A stretch of DNA of 54,366 nucleotides from a virus: positions 1 to 54,366 of the IMG/VR virus record IMGVR_UViG_3300009509_000539. The stretch is one strand, 5' to 3'. Positions 30,677-38,753 of this stretch are shown here, in pieces. The translations under genes and the position numbers were made by a program. The notes below the pieces were generated by a model, which ran no database searches, was not told the origin of the DNA, and saw nothing but the letters and a program-made list of their open reading frames with translations. Position 1 is the first letter of the stretch. Each line of letters begins with the position of its first letter.

Positions 30677-32161
30677 ATGAGAAATTACAGTGGTGCATTT
30701 CAAAGAACGGGAGAAATCAGTCGTGAACCTCGCAAGCGTTCCGAATGGTTGGAAGATTTTGCCGAGAAACTAGCCATCGAAGATCAGGCTAAGCGTGGGA
30801 CAGAGGAGCAGCCAGAGAAGGAACAAGTCAAGACAGGCAGGGCTCCAGTGACCGCTGTAGAAGTTGCACGTCAACGTCAGCATGATCAACCATCTATTTT
30901 TGAGATGATGAGTGCAATCGTCTCGGGCAAGCAGCCCAAGTACAGTTCTGTTGAGGAAGCTGTCAAGGATTATCAGCAGCGCACAGGTTTGACTCAGTAT
31001 CTCCAGAGTAAAGCTGAAGATAAAACTGGTTTAGATGACGCAGCCCAGCAAATTGTTGAAGCTGGTTTGATGACGGAGCAAGGTATCGATGATTTAGAAA
31101 CAATTCTCAAATTAGTCCGAGAGAATCCTGATTTCAATGATATTGGAGAGGGTGTTTCTGTTTGGGCACACGATCCTGAAGTAGCTCTTGTTAGAAACGA
31201 GCCGTACGGAGAAAACCCAGTACGTTATGGAAATAGCGGATGGCTAGTTTGGACTAAAGATATTCCAAAAGATACTAGTACCTTGGAGCCTATCCGTATA
31301 CCTGGACCTTCTGGGTTAATGAGAGAACGTGGTATCGATGATTTAGAAACAATTCTCAAATTAGTCCGAGAGAATCCTGATTTCGATGATATTGGAGAAG
31401 GTGTTTCTGTTTGGGCACACGATTCTGATGTAGCTCTTGTTAGAAACGAGCCGTACGGAGAAAACCCAGTACGTTATGGAAATAGCGGATGGCTAGTTTG
31501 GACTAAGGATATCCCAGATATGGGCGGAAACAAAACTGATTTTGGTGATGAGGATTATGCCAAGGACGATGACGACCCAAAAGCCGAGGATAAACCAGAA
31601 GAATGGCTGGCTAAAATTGTAGAACTCTTTGGTAACGGTCCTGATGATGATGGCCCTGGCTCAGGTGGCGGTGGTACTCGTCCTACTTTATTTGAAGTTC
31701 CGGAAGAAGAGGAAGAAGAGGAATGGGAAGAGGCGGCTACAGATGATTTTCCAGGCAGTCTAGATGAATACATGCTTGACGATGAGGAAAGGGTCAGGAA
31801 GATTCTGAGCGGCTCTGAAGCTGAACAGATCGAATTCCTCAAGATGGTTCTAAGGGAAGAGCCTGGGGATATCGAAATTGATGATGATGTTCTCTTGGCG
31901 CTTCTCACAGAGCATGGTGCCTCTGAAAAAGTACGTAAAGCGGCTGAGAAGATTGAAAATATGTATGGGCTAGATTATCCCACACATGCAGAGTTTGAAG
32001 AGGATTACACGCCCCGTGAAGACTATGAACCTCCTAGGGAGCGAGAGAGGATGCGACTCGACTGGGAGGAAGAAGAAGCAGCTTGTGCTGATTGTGCTGA
32101 ACGAGGCCCGGTTGAATTATTTGCTTCCGCATTCAAGGATCTAACAGAAAAAAAAGTCTAG
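30677..32161 (+). CDS. Protein with tandem repeat; 0-frame product of a probable -1 frameshift, 494 aa
   Basis: I do not recognise the family. The start at 30677 follows AGAGGATAAC, so the ATG at 30653 is not needed. Residues about 136-197 and 219-280 are two near-identical copies of one unit (GIDDLETILKLVRENPDF... ending in WLVWTKDIP); the centre is Gly/Asp-rich (DDDGPGSGGGG), followed by an acidic region and a helical acidic C-terminus. The last codons are GAA AAA AAA GTC TAG. The AAA AAA run, a 6-base spacer and a 12-bp stem follow in the order expected for programmed -1 frameshifting, which would add 124 residues in place of the last residue. No enzyme motif is seen. Confidence 0.75.
   Translation: MRNYSGAFQRTGEISREPRKRSEWLEDFAEKLAIEDQAKRGTEEQPEKEQVKTGRAPVTAVEVARQRQHDQPSIFEMMSAIVSGKQPKYSSVEEAVKDYQQRTGLTQYLQSKAEDKTGLDDAAQQIVEAGLMTEQGIDDLETILKLVRENPDFNDIGEGVSVWAHDPEVALVRNEPYGENPVRYGNSGWLVWTKDIPKDTSTLEPIRIPGPSGLMRERGIDDLETILKLVRENPDFDDIGEGVSVWAHDSDVALVRNEPYGENPVRYGNSGWLVWTKDIPDMGGNKTDFGDEDYAKDDDDPKAEDKPEEWLAKIVELFGNGPDDDGPGSGGGGTRPTLFEVPEEEEEEEWEEAATDDFPGSLDEYMLDDEERVRKILSGSEAEQIEFLKMVLREEPGDIEIDDDVLLALLTEHGASEKVRKAAEKIENMYGLDYPTHAEFEEDYTPREDYEPPRERERMRLDWEEEEAACADCAERGPVELFASAFKDLTEKKV
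31082..31516 (+). repeat. Tandem 186-bp duplication inside the 30677 gene
   Basis: Bases 31082-31267 and 31331-31516 match at about 180 of 186 positions, with a 249-base (83-codon) period. Most differences are silent or conservative. Copies are separated by 63 less similar bases; similarity may extend upstream because GLMTEQ precedes the first copy and GLMRER the second. The frame is kept, so this looks like a recent domain duplication. Confidence 0.9.
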
Positions 32162-32196
32162 CTGAGCATCATCACCACGGGGAAGATGATGCTCAG
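32149..32196 (+). promoter_or_regulatory. Probable programmed -1 ribosomal frameshift signal
   Basis: The slippery heptamer A AAA AAA is at 32149-32155, within an 8-A run (32148-32155). The spacer 32156-32161 (GTCTAG) contains the 0-frame stop TAG (32159-32161). A perfect 12-bp stem, CTGAGCATCATC (32162-32173) with GATGATGCTCAG (32185-32196), closes an 11-base loop. A -1 slip continues the protein to 32529. The slippery-site, spacer and stem order matches known signals. A homopolymer-length error in assembly would also fuse the frames and must be excluded. Confidence 0.8.
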
Positions 32197-32529
32197 GAGG
32201 ATGATGAAATCCCTGAGTTAGTTCTTCAGAATCCGGCGATAGAGCATTTTGTCGTCAATATGATTGATACTAGCCACGGAATTCAGATTCCTGCATTGCT
32301 CCAAAGTCTTATAGAGACATTCGGTCGTGATGGCGTAACTCAGGATGTTTTCTCGGACAAAAAGTTATTAAACTGGATCAATAGGCACATGATCGCGAAG
32401 CAGCGTCCCCGCGATGCGATACCAGCACAGATCGGTCGTGGTGTTGGTACTCGTATTGAATATCCCGGTTTCCGTGATCCAAATAGAGATCCTTTCACCC
32501 TCCTGGTACCTAATAAGGGCGTGTTTTAA
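32155..32529 (+). CDS. C-terminal extension read by -1 frameshift, 124 aa
   Basis: In the -1 frame from the slippery site there is no stop until 32529, and the translation looks natural throughout: an acidic stretch (GEDDAQEDDEIPELV) followed by helices (IQIPALLQSLIETFGRDG) and a conserved-looking end (PGFRDPNRDPFTLLVPNKGV). No ATG, GTG or TTG occurs in this frame before 32260. That ATG lacks a Shine-Dalgarno, so independent translation is weaker than frameshifting. Fusion with the upstream gene gives about 617 residues. The alternative is a separate 89-residue protein from ATG 32260. Confidence 0.75.
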   Translation, partial: SLAEHHHHGEDDAQEDDEIPELVLQNPAIEHFVVNMIDTSHGIQIPALLQSLIETFGRDGVTQDVFSDKKLLNWINRHMIAKQRPRDAIPAQIGRGVGTRIEYPGFRDPNRDPFTLLVPNKGVF

Positions 32530-32560
32530 TTGATCTTCTACTCATTAGTCTGCATATATT

Positions 32561-32580
32561 TTAGATATACGCATATCTAA
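32561..32580. promoter_or_regulatory. Inverted repeat upstream of terL
   Basis: TTAGATAT (32561-32568) and ATATCTAA (32573-32580) are perfect inverted repeats around ACGC, in a 69-base AT-rich gap between the frameshifted gene and terL. It could be an operator or part of a late promoter; no T-run follows, so it is not a terminator. No convincing -35/-10 pair was found. Confidence 0.45.
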
Positions 32581-32598
32581 TAGACAAATGAGGATAAG

Positions 32599-35523
32599 AT
32601 GAAACCAGGAGAAATAGGATTCTCCGCACTGTTTGAACAGTTCCGAGATAGCATAATGCGTGTCGATCCTGTGTATTTCTGCGCGAAGTACTTGACGATC
32701 GATGGCGGTAAGCCGCTAGACTTGGAAAAGTCAGGATATAAACCTTTTGCGGACATTTACAGGTATATTGGACTTTCAGCAATTGAACCAAATGCCAAAC
32801 CAATTGTATTAGTTAAGGGCAGGCAGGTAGGTGCAACCACCATGGCCGCTGCCCTTGAATGTTATTTCACTGCATGTGGATTGTTTGGAAATAATCAGCG
32901 CCCACCTATGCGATTGATCCATCTATTTCCCACGTTGTCTTTGGCCGCTGCATACACCAAAGACAAGCTGGACCCGATTCTAGGTGAGGCCAGAGCAGTT
33001 CCAGGTACCATGAAAACCAATGGACTCCCCAAGTCCTACATGGAGAACGTCATGGATCTGGGAAGTCCCAGTAATAACAACATGCATTTCAAGAAATTCT
33101 TGCATGGTAATCAGCTCTGGATTGAATCAACTGGTCTAGATGGTGACCGTATTCGTGGTCGTCAACTTTGCTTAGAAACAGAATTACCAACACCTGATCG
33201 TGGTTTTGTCAAATTGAAGGATTTGAGAGAGGGTGATAGGCTTTTTGATGAAAATGGTAATGTTTGTAACGTCATTAAAGTTCATCCAATTCAATATTCT
33301 CCAGAGTCTTATCGTGTAACATTTGATGATGGAACTCAGATAGATGCTTGTGCAGAACATCTATGGAAAACTCATACTCGTTATGAGCGAAAGAACGGAA
33401 AAACCCTTGGGATTAGGAACACAAAAGAACTCCTTAATACTCTTACAATGTCTGGTGAAAGTAATCATTCAATTCCTGTTTGTGGTCCGGTACACTATCC
33501 CAAGCAAATATTAGATATTGATCCGTATCTTTTAGGTTTGTGGTTGGGTGATGGTGATAGATATGGCAGAATAGAGACCGCAGATGTTGAGGTTTTGGCT
33601 GGTTATGACCACAGATTGATTGCATCTTCTGTAAACCATGAGAGTAATTTCGGCACATCTAAATCAAATTCGTATAGGGTTATTGGCCTTACGACAGCTT
33701 TGACTAAGTTAGGATTGGTTTACAACCCAGGAAAGAAACTAAGAGATGAAGGACGAGGGTATTATAACAAGAGAATTCCCAGGCAATATCTTGAGGCATC
33801 TTTTGAACAAAGACTAGATCTTCTCCAGGGACTTATGGATGCAGATGGTTGCTGCGATAAGGATGGTCGTTGTGAGTTTGTACAATGTGATGATAGAAAA
33901 GAATTGATTAAAGATGTTCAAGAGCTTATTCATTCTCTCGGTATTAAAACATCAATGTACAAAAAAGAGTCTTGGCGGTATAATGTAAAATACCAGGATA
34001 AATGGTCCTTGCAGTTCTATACTACTCTGCCAGTTTTCAAACTTGAGAGAAAGCTTCAAAACATCAAAATTAAACTTACAAAATCGAATAAAAGGTTTAT
34101 CAAATGTATAGAGCCTATTGATCCAAAACCGATGAGGTGCATCACGGTAGACTCCCCATCACATTTATATTTGGTAACTAAGTCGTACATTCCGACTCAT
34201 AATACAGCCGATTGCGCATTGTTTGACGAAGTGCAGGATATGTCTGACGTTGCTATTGGTGCTGTCACCAAGATTCTTGCTCAGTCTCGTTATGGTTCTA
34301 CCGGTGAAGGTGTTCAGGTTTATTTTGGAACACCCAAGACCAAGGCCGGATCTTACTATGAAATGTGGCGGAATTCTAATCAGCAGTACTACCATCTGCG
34401 CTGTGAGAGATGCGGAAAGTATTTCCCTCTGTATCGTCCTGATGTGAACTGGGAAGATATTTGGCTCTATGGAATGACTGTCCGTTGTACAGAGTGTAAT
34501 CACGAGCAGGATAAGTTAGATGCACAAGAAAGAGGCAGATGGATTCCGCTCCAAACAGTGAATGACGATGGTAGGGAACCTGATTACGTGGGGTACCACT
34601 ACAATCAATTACTTATTCCTAAATTCACAAGAGAGGTTATTAATAAGGCCAAACCGGAACGTAGCCCTATCAACACTGAGCGTGTGTACATGAACGAGGT
34701 ACTTGGAGAGTTCTATGATGGCGAAGGCGGTACCATTACCGCCGAAGAGATTCGCGAGAAGTGTATTGAGAAAGGCCGCAAGATGGTGAAGTATATTCAC
34801 CGTGATAGTGGTAAGCGTGTCTATGGTGGTTTTGACTGGGGCCAGAGAGGAATGCTCGATCAAATTGCCGGTCGTGGACGTAAAGGTTCCTACAGCTGTG
34901 CGGTTATTTTAACAGTTGAAGGAAATATATTTAATATCGAGTTTGCCACCCGTTTAATGAAGACCGATCCAGAACACAAAGAGGCGGCGGTTGAAGAGAT
35001 GTTCCGGCGTTACAATTTGACTCTTGCCGTGGGTGATATTGGTGATGCCTACGATCTAACACATAGATTACAAAAAACATATAATGAAAGGTTCTTGGCT
35101 TCTCGTGCTCAGCATAAAGTAATTGGACATGTTAAATACTCCAAAGATGAATGGCCGAAGACAATAGTTTTTGAGAAAGATTATTATATTGGAGAAGTTC
35201 TTGGTCTATTAAAAGAAGGAAGAATTAAGTTCCCAGGAGGACATCATCACAAAATTTCTTGGTTAATTGAGCATTGTTCAAGTATGGACATCAAAGTTAC
35301 CAAGGATAAGTCATTTGAGCCCCGTAAAAGGTATGTTAAGGGAACGGGCGCAAACGACGGTCTGATGGCGTTATTAAACGCCTATTTAGCCTGGAAATTC
35401 GATATAACTCAGCGTTTCTCAATTAAGAATCCAATTCACATGAAATATGAGCTGGCCGAGAATGCTCGTCCCATTCAGGCGGTTGTTGGGTATATTCCTA
35501 GAATGTTCAACGGCCGTGGATGA
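32599..35523 (+). CDS. terL: Terminase large subunit precursor, interrupted by an intein
   Basis: The packaging motor ATPase and nuclease. Walker A-like GRQVGATT is at 74-81 and Walker B CALFDE (539-544 in the precursor) lies right after the intein. The nuclease domain has FDWGQRG, VGDIGDAYD and a final GANDGLMALLNAYLAW. A zinc ribbon (CERCGKYFP and CTECNHEQ) after the ATPase domain is like that in GpA-type terminases. Residues 191-535 are the intein; without it the protein is 629 residues, normal for TerL. The intein sits between RIRGRQL and TADCALFDE, next to Walker B. The portal gene follows 23 bases after the stop. Confidence 0.93.
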   Translation: MKPGEIGFSALFEQFRDSIMRVDPVYFCAKYLTIDGGKPLDLEKSGYKPFADIYRYIGLSAIEPNAKPIVLVKGRQVGATTMAAALECYFTACGLFGNNQRPPMRLIHLFPTLSLAAAYTKDKLDPILGEARAVPGTMKTNGLPKSYMENVMDLGSPSNNNMHFKKFLHGNQLWIESTGLDGDRIRGRQLCLETELPTPDRGFVKLKDLREGDRLFDENGNVCNVIKVHPIQYSPESYRVTFDDGTQIDACAEHLWKTHTRYERKNGKTLGIRNTKELLNTLTMSGESNHSIPVCGPVHYPKQILDIDPYLLGLWLGDGDRYGRIETADVEVLAGYDHRLIASSVNHESNFGTSKSNSYRVIGLTTALTKLGLVYNPGKKLRDEGRGYYNKRIPRQYLEASFEQRLDLLQGLMDADGCCDKDGRCEFVQCDDRKELIKDVQELIHSLGIKTSMYKKESWRYNVKYQDKWSLQFYTTLPVFKLERKLQNIKIKLTKSNKRFIKCIEPIDPKPMRCITVDSPSHLYLVTKSYIPTHNTADCALFDEVQDMSDVAIGAVTKILAQSRYGSTGEGVQVYFGTPKTKAGSYYEMWRNSNQQYYHLRCERCGKYFPLYRPDVNWEDIWLYGMTVRCTECNHEQDKLDAQERGRWIPLQTVNDDGREPDYVGYHYNQLLIPKFTREVINKAKPERSPINTERVYMNEVLGEFYDGEGGTITAEEIREKCIEKGRKMVKYIHRDSGKRVYGGFDWGQRGMLDQIAGRGRKGSYSCAVILTVEGNIFNIEFATRLMKTDPEHKEAAVEEMFRRYNLTLAVGDIGDAYDLTHRLQKTYNERFLASRAQHKVIGHVKYSKDEWPKTIVFEKDYYIGEVLGLLKEGRIKFPGGHHHKISWLIEHCSSMDIKVTKDKSFEPRKRYVKGTGANDGLMALLNAYLAWKFDITQRFSIKNPIHMKYELAENARPIQAVVGYIPRMFNGRG
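33169..34203 (+). mobile_element. Intein with LAGLIDADG homing endonuclease in TerL
   Basis: 345 codons in frame inside terL. It begins with Cys191 (CLETELPTPDRGFVKL), ends in THN before Thr536, and has the penultimate His. Block B-like and block F-like (ITVDSPSHLYLVTKSYI) regions are present. Two LAGLIDADG motifs are visible: LLGLWLGDG (residues 311-319) and LLQGLMDADG (408-417), separated by about 90 residues. It is a full, probably active, self-splicing element with a homing endonuclease. Confidence 0.92.
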
Positions 35524-35546
35524 TATAGAGGCTAGTAAAGGGTAAC

Positions 35547-37538
35547 ATGGTAGAAATCAACAATAACATAACCCGGGCACAGCAGCTTATCGAACAGAAT
35601 CAAGAGAGACGAGCACGTGCGGAAGAATTAATACGCAAACGCGCTGCTATCGCGGGAACACCAGAAGTTACCAATCGCATGGCTCGTAGCATCAGTGATG
35701 AGCGCCGAGAAATCATGGAAATGCAACTCGACGCTGGCGAGTATCGTGAGCAAGGATCTCAATGGGTGCCGACAAATCACGATGGTTTCGGATCGCAAGA
35801 TAGACCAATTAAAATGATTCAAACCCAATTGGGTGTGGTCGCTGGTAGTGGTAAGGGATTGTACAAGATGGCAACAGCAGCCACCCCTACTGGAAATGCG
35901 ATGTCATCTGGTAGTGGTTGGCGAGGTGCTAACAATTCTGGTCGGCAGATTCCCGAAGTTTATTCGCCGTTGTGGCTCAATTCTAATCTCAATCTACCAC
36001 GTGACCGTCCCACCATCAATGCCTGGGCGCGCAGTTTCTTTGCTTTGAATCCTATTGTACATAACGCAATCACACTGCACAGCACGTATCCAATCGCTAA
36101 ACTCAATATCAAAAGCAAGAATCAAAAGGTCGAAAAATTCTTTGGTCAGATGATTGAAGAAATTGATCTGATGAACATGGCTGTACTCGCTGCACAAGAA
36201 TATTGGATTCTTGGTGAGGCGTTCATCTATGGCGAGCTGGATGAAGCGGCCGGTAAGTGGAATCGGCTCATGATTCTCAATCCTGACTACGTACATGTTC
36301 AGCGTAGTGTGATTGCTGCTGAACCAATCATCAGTTTGCGTCCGGATGAAAATCTGAGACGAGTTGTGCATGGAAATCAACAAACGGATATTCAGCAGCG
36401 CCAGCAACTCGATCCAAGTATCATCGAGCATGTTCGCAGAAATGAGAACATTCCACTGAACAATTTCTATGTTCACCATATGGCGCGTAGAATTTCTCCG
36501 TACGAAATCCGTGGAACTGGTCTCATCGTGTCATGTTTCCGCGCTTTGATGTTGTGGGATAAATTGCGTGAATCTAAGTACGCACAAGCGGACAACATGG
36601 TCAACCCCCTCACCTTGGTAAAGATTGGTGATGGTGAGTTCCGCCCATCACCTGTCGATCTTGAGCACTTTCGTAACATTTTTGAGGAAGCGCAATACGA
36701 TAAGGACTTCAAGATCTTCACCCATAATGCTGTCAATGTTGATCGGGTTGGTTATGGCCAGGGTATCTATGATACTTCCAATGATGTTACTCAGCTAATC
36801 AAGGAAATTTATATTGGCTTGATGGTTCCATCCGTAATCATGGACGGTTCGGATACCACTTATGCTACCGGTTCAGTAGCTTTGGATGTATTACGTCAGA
36901 GATACATGCAATTCCGCCAAATGATGACGGGTTGGTTGAAGCGTAAGATTTTCGCTCCTATTGCGCAGATTCAGGATTTTTATGAGTACGTGGATGGAGA
37001 AAAGACGCTGATTGTTCCTGAGGTTGATTGGAATCATATGTCGCTATTTGATATGGATAGCTACATCAATAATATGGTGAGTCTATCTCAGGGTGAAGGG
37101 GCCCAGAAGCGTGTGTCATTACAGACATTGTATCGCAGTCTGGGGTTGGAATACGAAGAAGAGCAAAGAAAAATCAGATACGAAGATATTCAGGATGCAA
37201 TTCGTAATCGCGAGATTCAAGCCTTGGCGCGTTACCCGTTGCATGAACTTAAGTCGCTTGGCCCAGGTGACGAGATTGAAGAAGTTGCAGATGAGCCAGT
37301 TCCTGGTGAAAGTCCATATGAGCCTGTGGCAGAAGCAGTGCCTGGTCAAGCGCCAGGTGGAGCACCTCCATTAGGCGGAGCACCACCTCCATTAGGTGGT
37401 GGCGGACTAAGACCGGGTGGAGCACCTCCTCCAGCTCCAATTGGCGGCGGTGGAGCACCAAGACCACCAGGCGGTGGCGGAGCACCACCTCCTCCTCCGG
37501 GCGGTGGAGCACCACCAGCACCTCCAACTCCACCATAA
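35547..37538 (+). CDS. Portal protein
   Basis: Forms the dodecameric ring at one head vertex through which TerL packages DNA. It follows terL directly. The pattern is typical: ...FFALNPIVHNAITLHSTYPIA, ...AAQEYWILGEAFIYGELDE, ILNPDYVHVQ, then ...SCFRALMLWDKLRESKYAQA, and a C-terminal helical region with FRQMMTGWLKRKIFAPIAQI. Length of 663 includes a remarkable tail of about 70 residues rich in Gly, Pro and Ala (see the repeat entry). Without the tail the protein is about 595 residues. A ring-forming portal is supported by position, motif and size. Confidence 0.88.
   Translation: MVEINNNITRAQQLIEQNQERRARAEELIRKRAAIAGTPEVTNRMARSISDERREIMEMQLDAGEYREQGSQWVPTNHDGFGSQDRPIKMIQTQLGVVAGSGKGLYKMATAATPTGNAMSSGSGWRGANNSGRQIPEVYSPLWLNSNLNLPRDRPTINAWARSFFALNPIVHNAITLHSTYPIAKLNIKSKNQKVEKFFGQMIEEIDLMNMAVLAAQEYWILGEAFIYGELDEAAGKWNRLMILNPDYVHVQRSVIAAEPIISLRPDENLRRVVHGNQQTDIQQRQQLDPSIIEHVRRNENIPLNNFYVHHMARRISPYEIRGTGLIVSCFRALMLWDKLRESKYAQADNMVNPLTLVKIGDGEFRPSPVDLEHFRNIFEEAQYDKDFKIFTHNAVNVDRVGYGQGIYDTSNDVTQLIKEIYIGLMVPSVIMDGSDTTYATGSVALDVLRQRYMQFRQMMTGWLKRKIFAPIAQIQDFYEYVDGEKTLIVPEVDWNHMSLFDMDSYINNMVSLSQGEGAQKRVSLQTLYRSLGLEYEEEQRKIRYEDIQDAIRNREIQALARYPLHELKSLGPGDEIEEVADEPVPGESPYEPVAEAVPGQAPGGAPPLGGAPPPLGGGGLRPGGAPPPAPIGGGGAPRPPGGGGAPPPPPGGGAPPAPPTPP
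37340..37538 (+). repeat. Gly/Pro/Ala-rich low-complexity tail of the portal
   Basis: The last 65 or so codons of the portal encode runs such as APGGAPPLGGAPPPLGGGG and GGGGAPRPPGGGGAPPPPP. At DNA level, variants of GGTGGAGCACC(T/A)CC recur. This tail probably forms a flexible disordered extension. It is in frame and ends with the gene stop. Confidence 0.9.
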
Positions 37539-37586
37539 TAACGGCAGCGCATATTCTGGCTTCTTAGTTAGATGAGTGGAGTCTCT

Positions 37587-38753
37587 ATGAACATGGAAAA
37601 AGAAGCCCAAAGAAGATCAGCTCTTAAATGGTTGGGCCGAAAGCTAAACCCGATGGAGTACGTCAGGTACTATGGGTCTGAGGCGTATCGCCGGGTCTCT
37701 GATACCATTGCCGATATCGATAGTGATATGCGGGAACGAGCCAAGGCGGCTAAGTCTGATATGCGCGCCGATCTTCACGAAGCCCGTATGGCTATGAAGA
37801 ACCGAGAGTATCCCAAGGTCATGTATTACTCATGGAAGTTGATTGATGCTTTGGATGGTTTGTTCAATCGTCTAGGGGAATTAGAACAGCTCAGAGCAGA
37901 TATCATTTCAGAGCATTATCAGTCTGATGTGGGTGGTTTGACAAGTACTCAACTATCTGAGATGCAACAAGAGATAGGAGGGATTCCGGAAAACTTGGCT
38001 CCCGGTTCCGTCACCATGCCTAGTACCGCTGAATTTCGTGGATTATTACATGCGGTTGGCGCACCCGATCCCAATATTACTAAAGAAGCTTTATTTAGTG
38101 AGGCTGGTCCTATTCAGTGGTTAAGGGAGAACATTCCTACATACAAGCAGATGGAAGGTTCTTTGCTAGATCGAATTTTCCGCAACAAAATGGGGAAACA
38201 GAAAGAGGCTGCTCGTGCCGCTTTACGAATGGCAGAAAAGTCTTTCAATGCAATGGGTGGAGTATTTGATAAACTAGATAGTTCTAGAGGCGATTTTAGC
38301 GCTTATTTTGAAGCGGCACAGAACTACAAAAATTCACTACAGACACACAAACAGCATCTATCTTCTTTGTATCGAGAGAATTTTTCACAGACTGTAAATC
38401 AGATGCTTGAGGGACAAGAAGAGGCAGGCGCTCCGGAGACCCCCCCACCCCCAACAGAGCAGGCGGCGCAGGAGCCGCCAGCGCAACCAGAACAGCCAGA
38501 ACAGCCGGAAGCACAGGAACAACCTGAAATACCTGATTTAGAGACGCAACCCGCACCCCAGGAGGAACCAATGCAGGAAGCAGCAGCATATGTGGTTGAT
38601 TTAGTAAAGAGAGCTAAGAAAGCCGCCCATAACGGAGATAAAGGAATAGCCTCAGCCCTTCTGGTAAAGGCATCTGAGATTTGCGATGATAACGATGCCA
38701 CTGAACAGAGTATTGTCTTATTGAGAGCAGCCGAAGAAGTATTGAAGGGATAA
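37587..38753 (+). CDS. Hypothetical helical protein with Pro/Glu/Gln-rich segment, 388 aa
   Basis: I do not recognise this protein. The ATG at 37587 has GGAG 5 bases upstream and is preferred to 37572. The first 270 residues are mostly helical (ARAALRMAEKSFNAM, then QTHKQHLSSLYRENFSQ). Residues about 280-330 are Pro/Glu/Gln-rich (PPAQPEQPEQPEAQEQ). The end (VDLVKRAKKAAHNGDKGIAS, then ALLVKASEICDD) fits the recurrent helix motif of the block. It follows the portal by 48 bases. A head-completion or scaffold-associated role is inferred from position. Confidence 0.6.
   Translation: MNMEKEAQRRSALKWLGRKLNPMEYVRYYGSEAYRRVSDTIADIDSDMRERAKAAKSDMRADLHEARMAMKNREYPKVMYYSWKLIDALDGLFNRLGELEQLRADIISEHYQSDVGGLTSTQLSEMQQEIGGIPENLAPGSVTMPSTAEFRGLLHAVGAPDPNITKEALFSEAGPIQWLRENIPTYKQMEGSLLDRIFRNKMGKQKEAARAALRMAEKSFNAMGGVFDKLDSSRGDFSAYFEAAQNYKNSLQTHKQHLSSLYRENFSQTVNQMLEGQEEAGAPETPPPPTEQAAQEPPAQPEQPEQPEAQEQPEIPDLETQPAPQEEPMQEAAAYVVDLVKRAKKAAHNGDKGIASALLVKASEICDDNDATEQSIVLLRAAEEVLKG

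Noticed and set aside
31082-31516. CRISPR array or direct-repeat element
   Set aside because: Only two long copies in a coding frame, with no short repeats and spacers. It is a domain duplication.
32185-32203. AGGAGG followed by ATG at 32201 as a gene start
   Set aside because: That frame meets a stop after a few codons; the sequence is part of the frameshift stem region.
32260-32529. An independent 89-residue gene starting at ATG 32260
   Set aside because: No ribosome-binding site, and the frame is open and protein-like upstream to the slippery site, so a -1 extension is preferred; kept as alternative.
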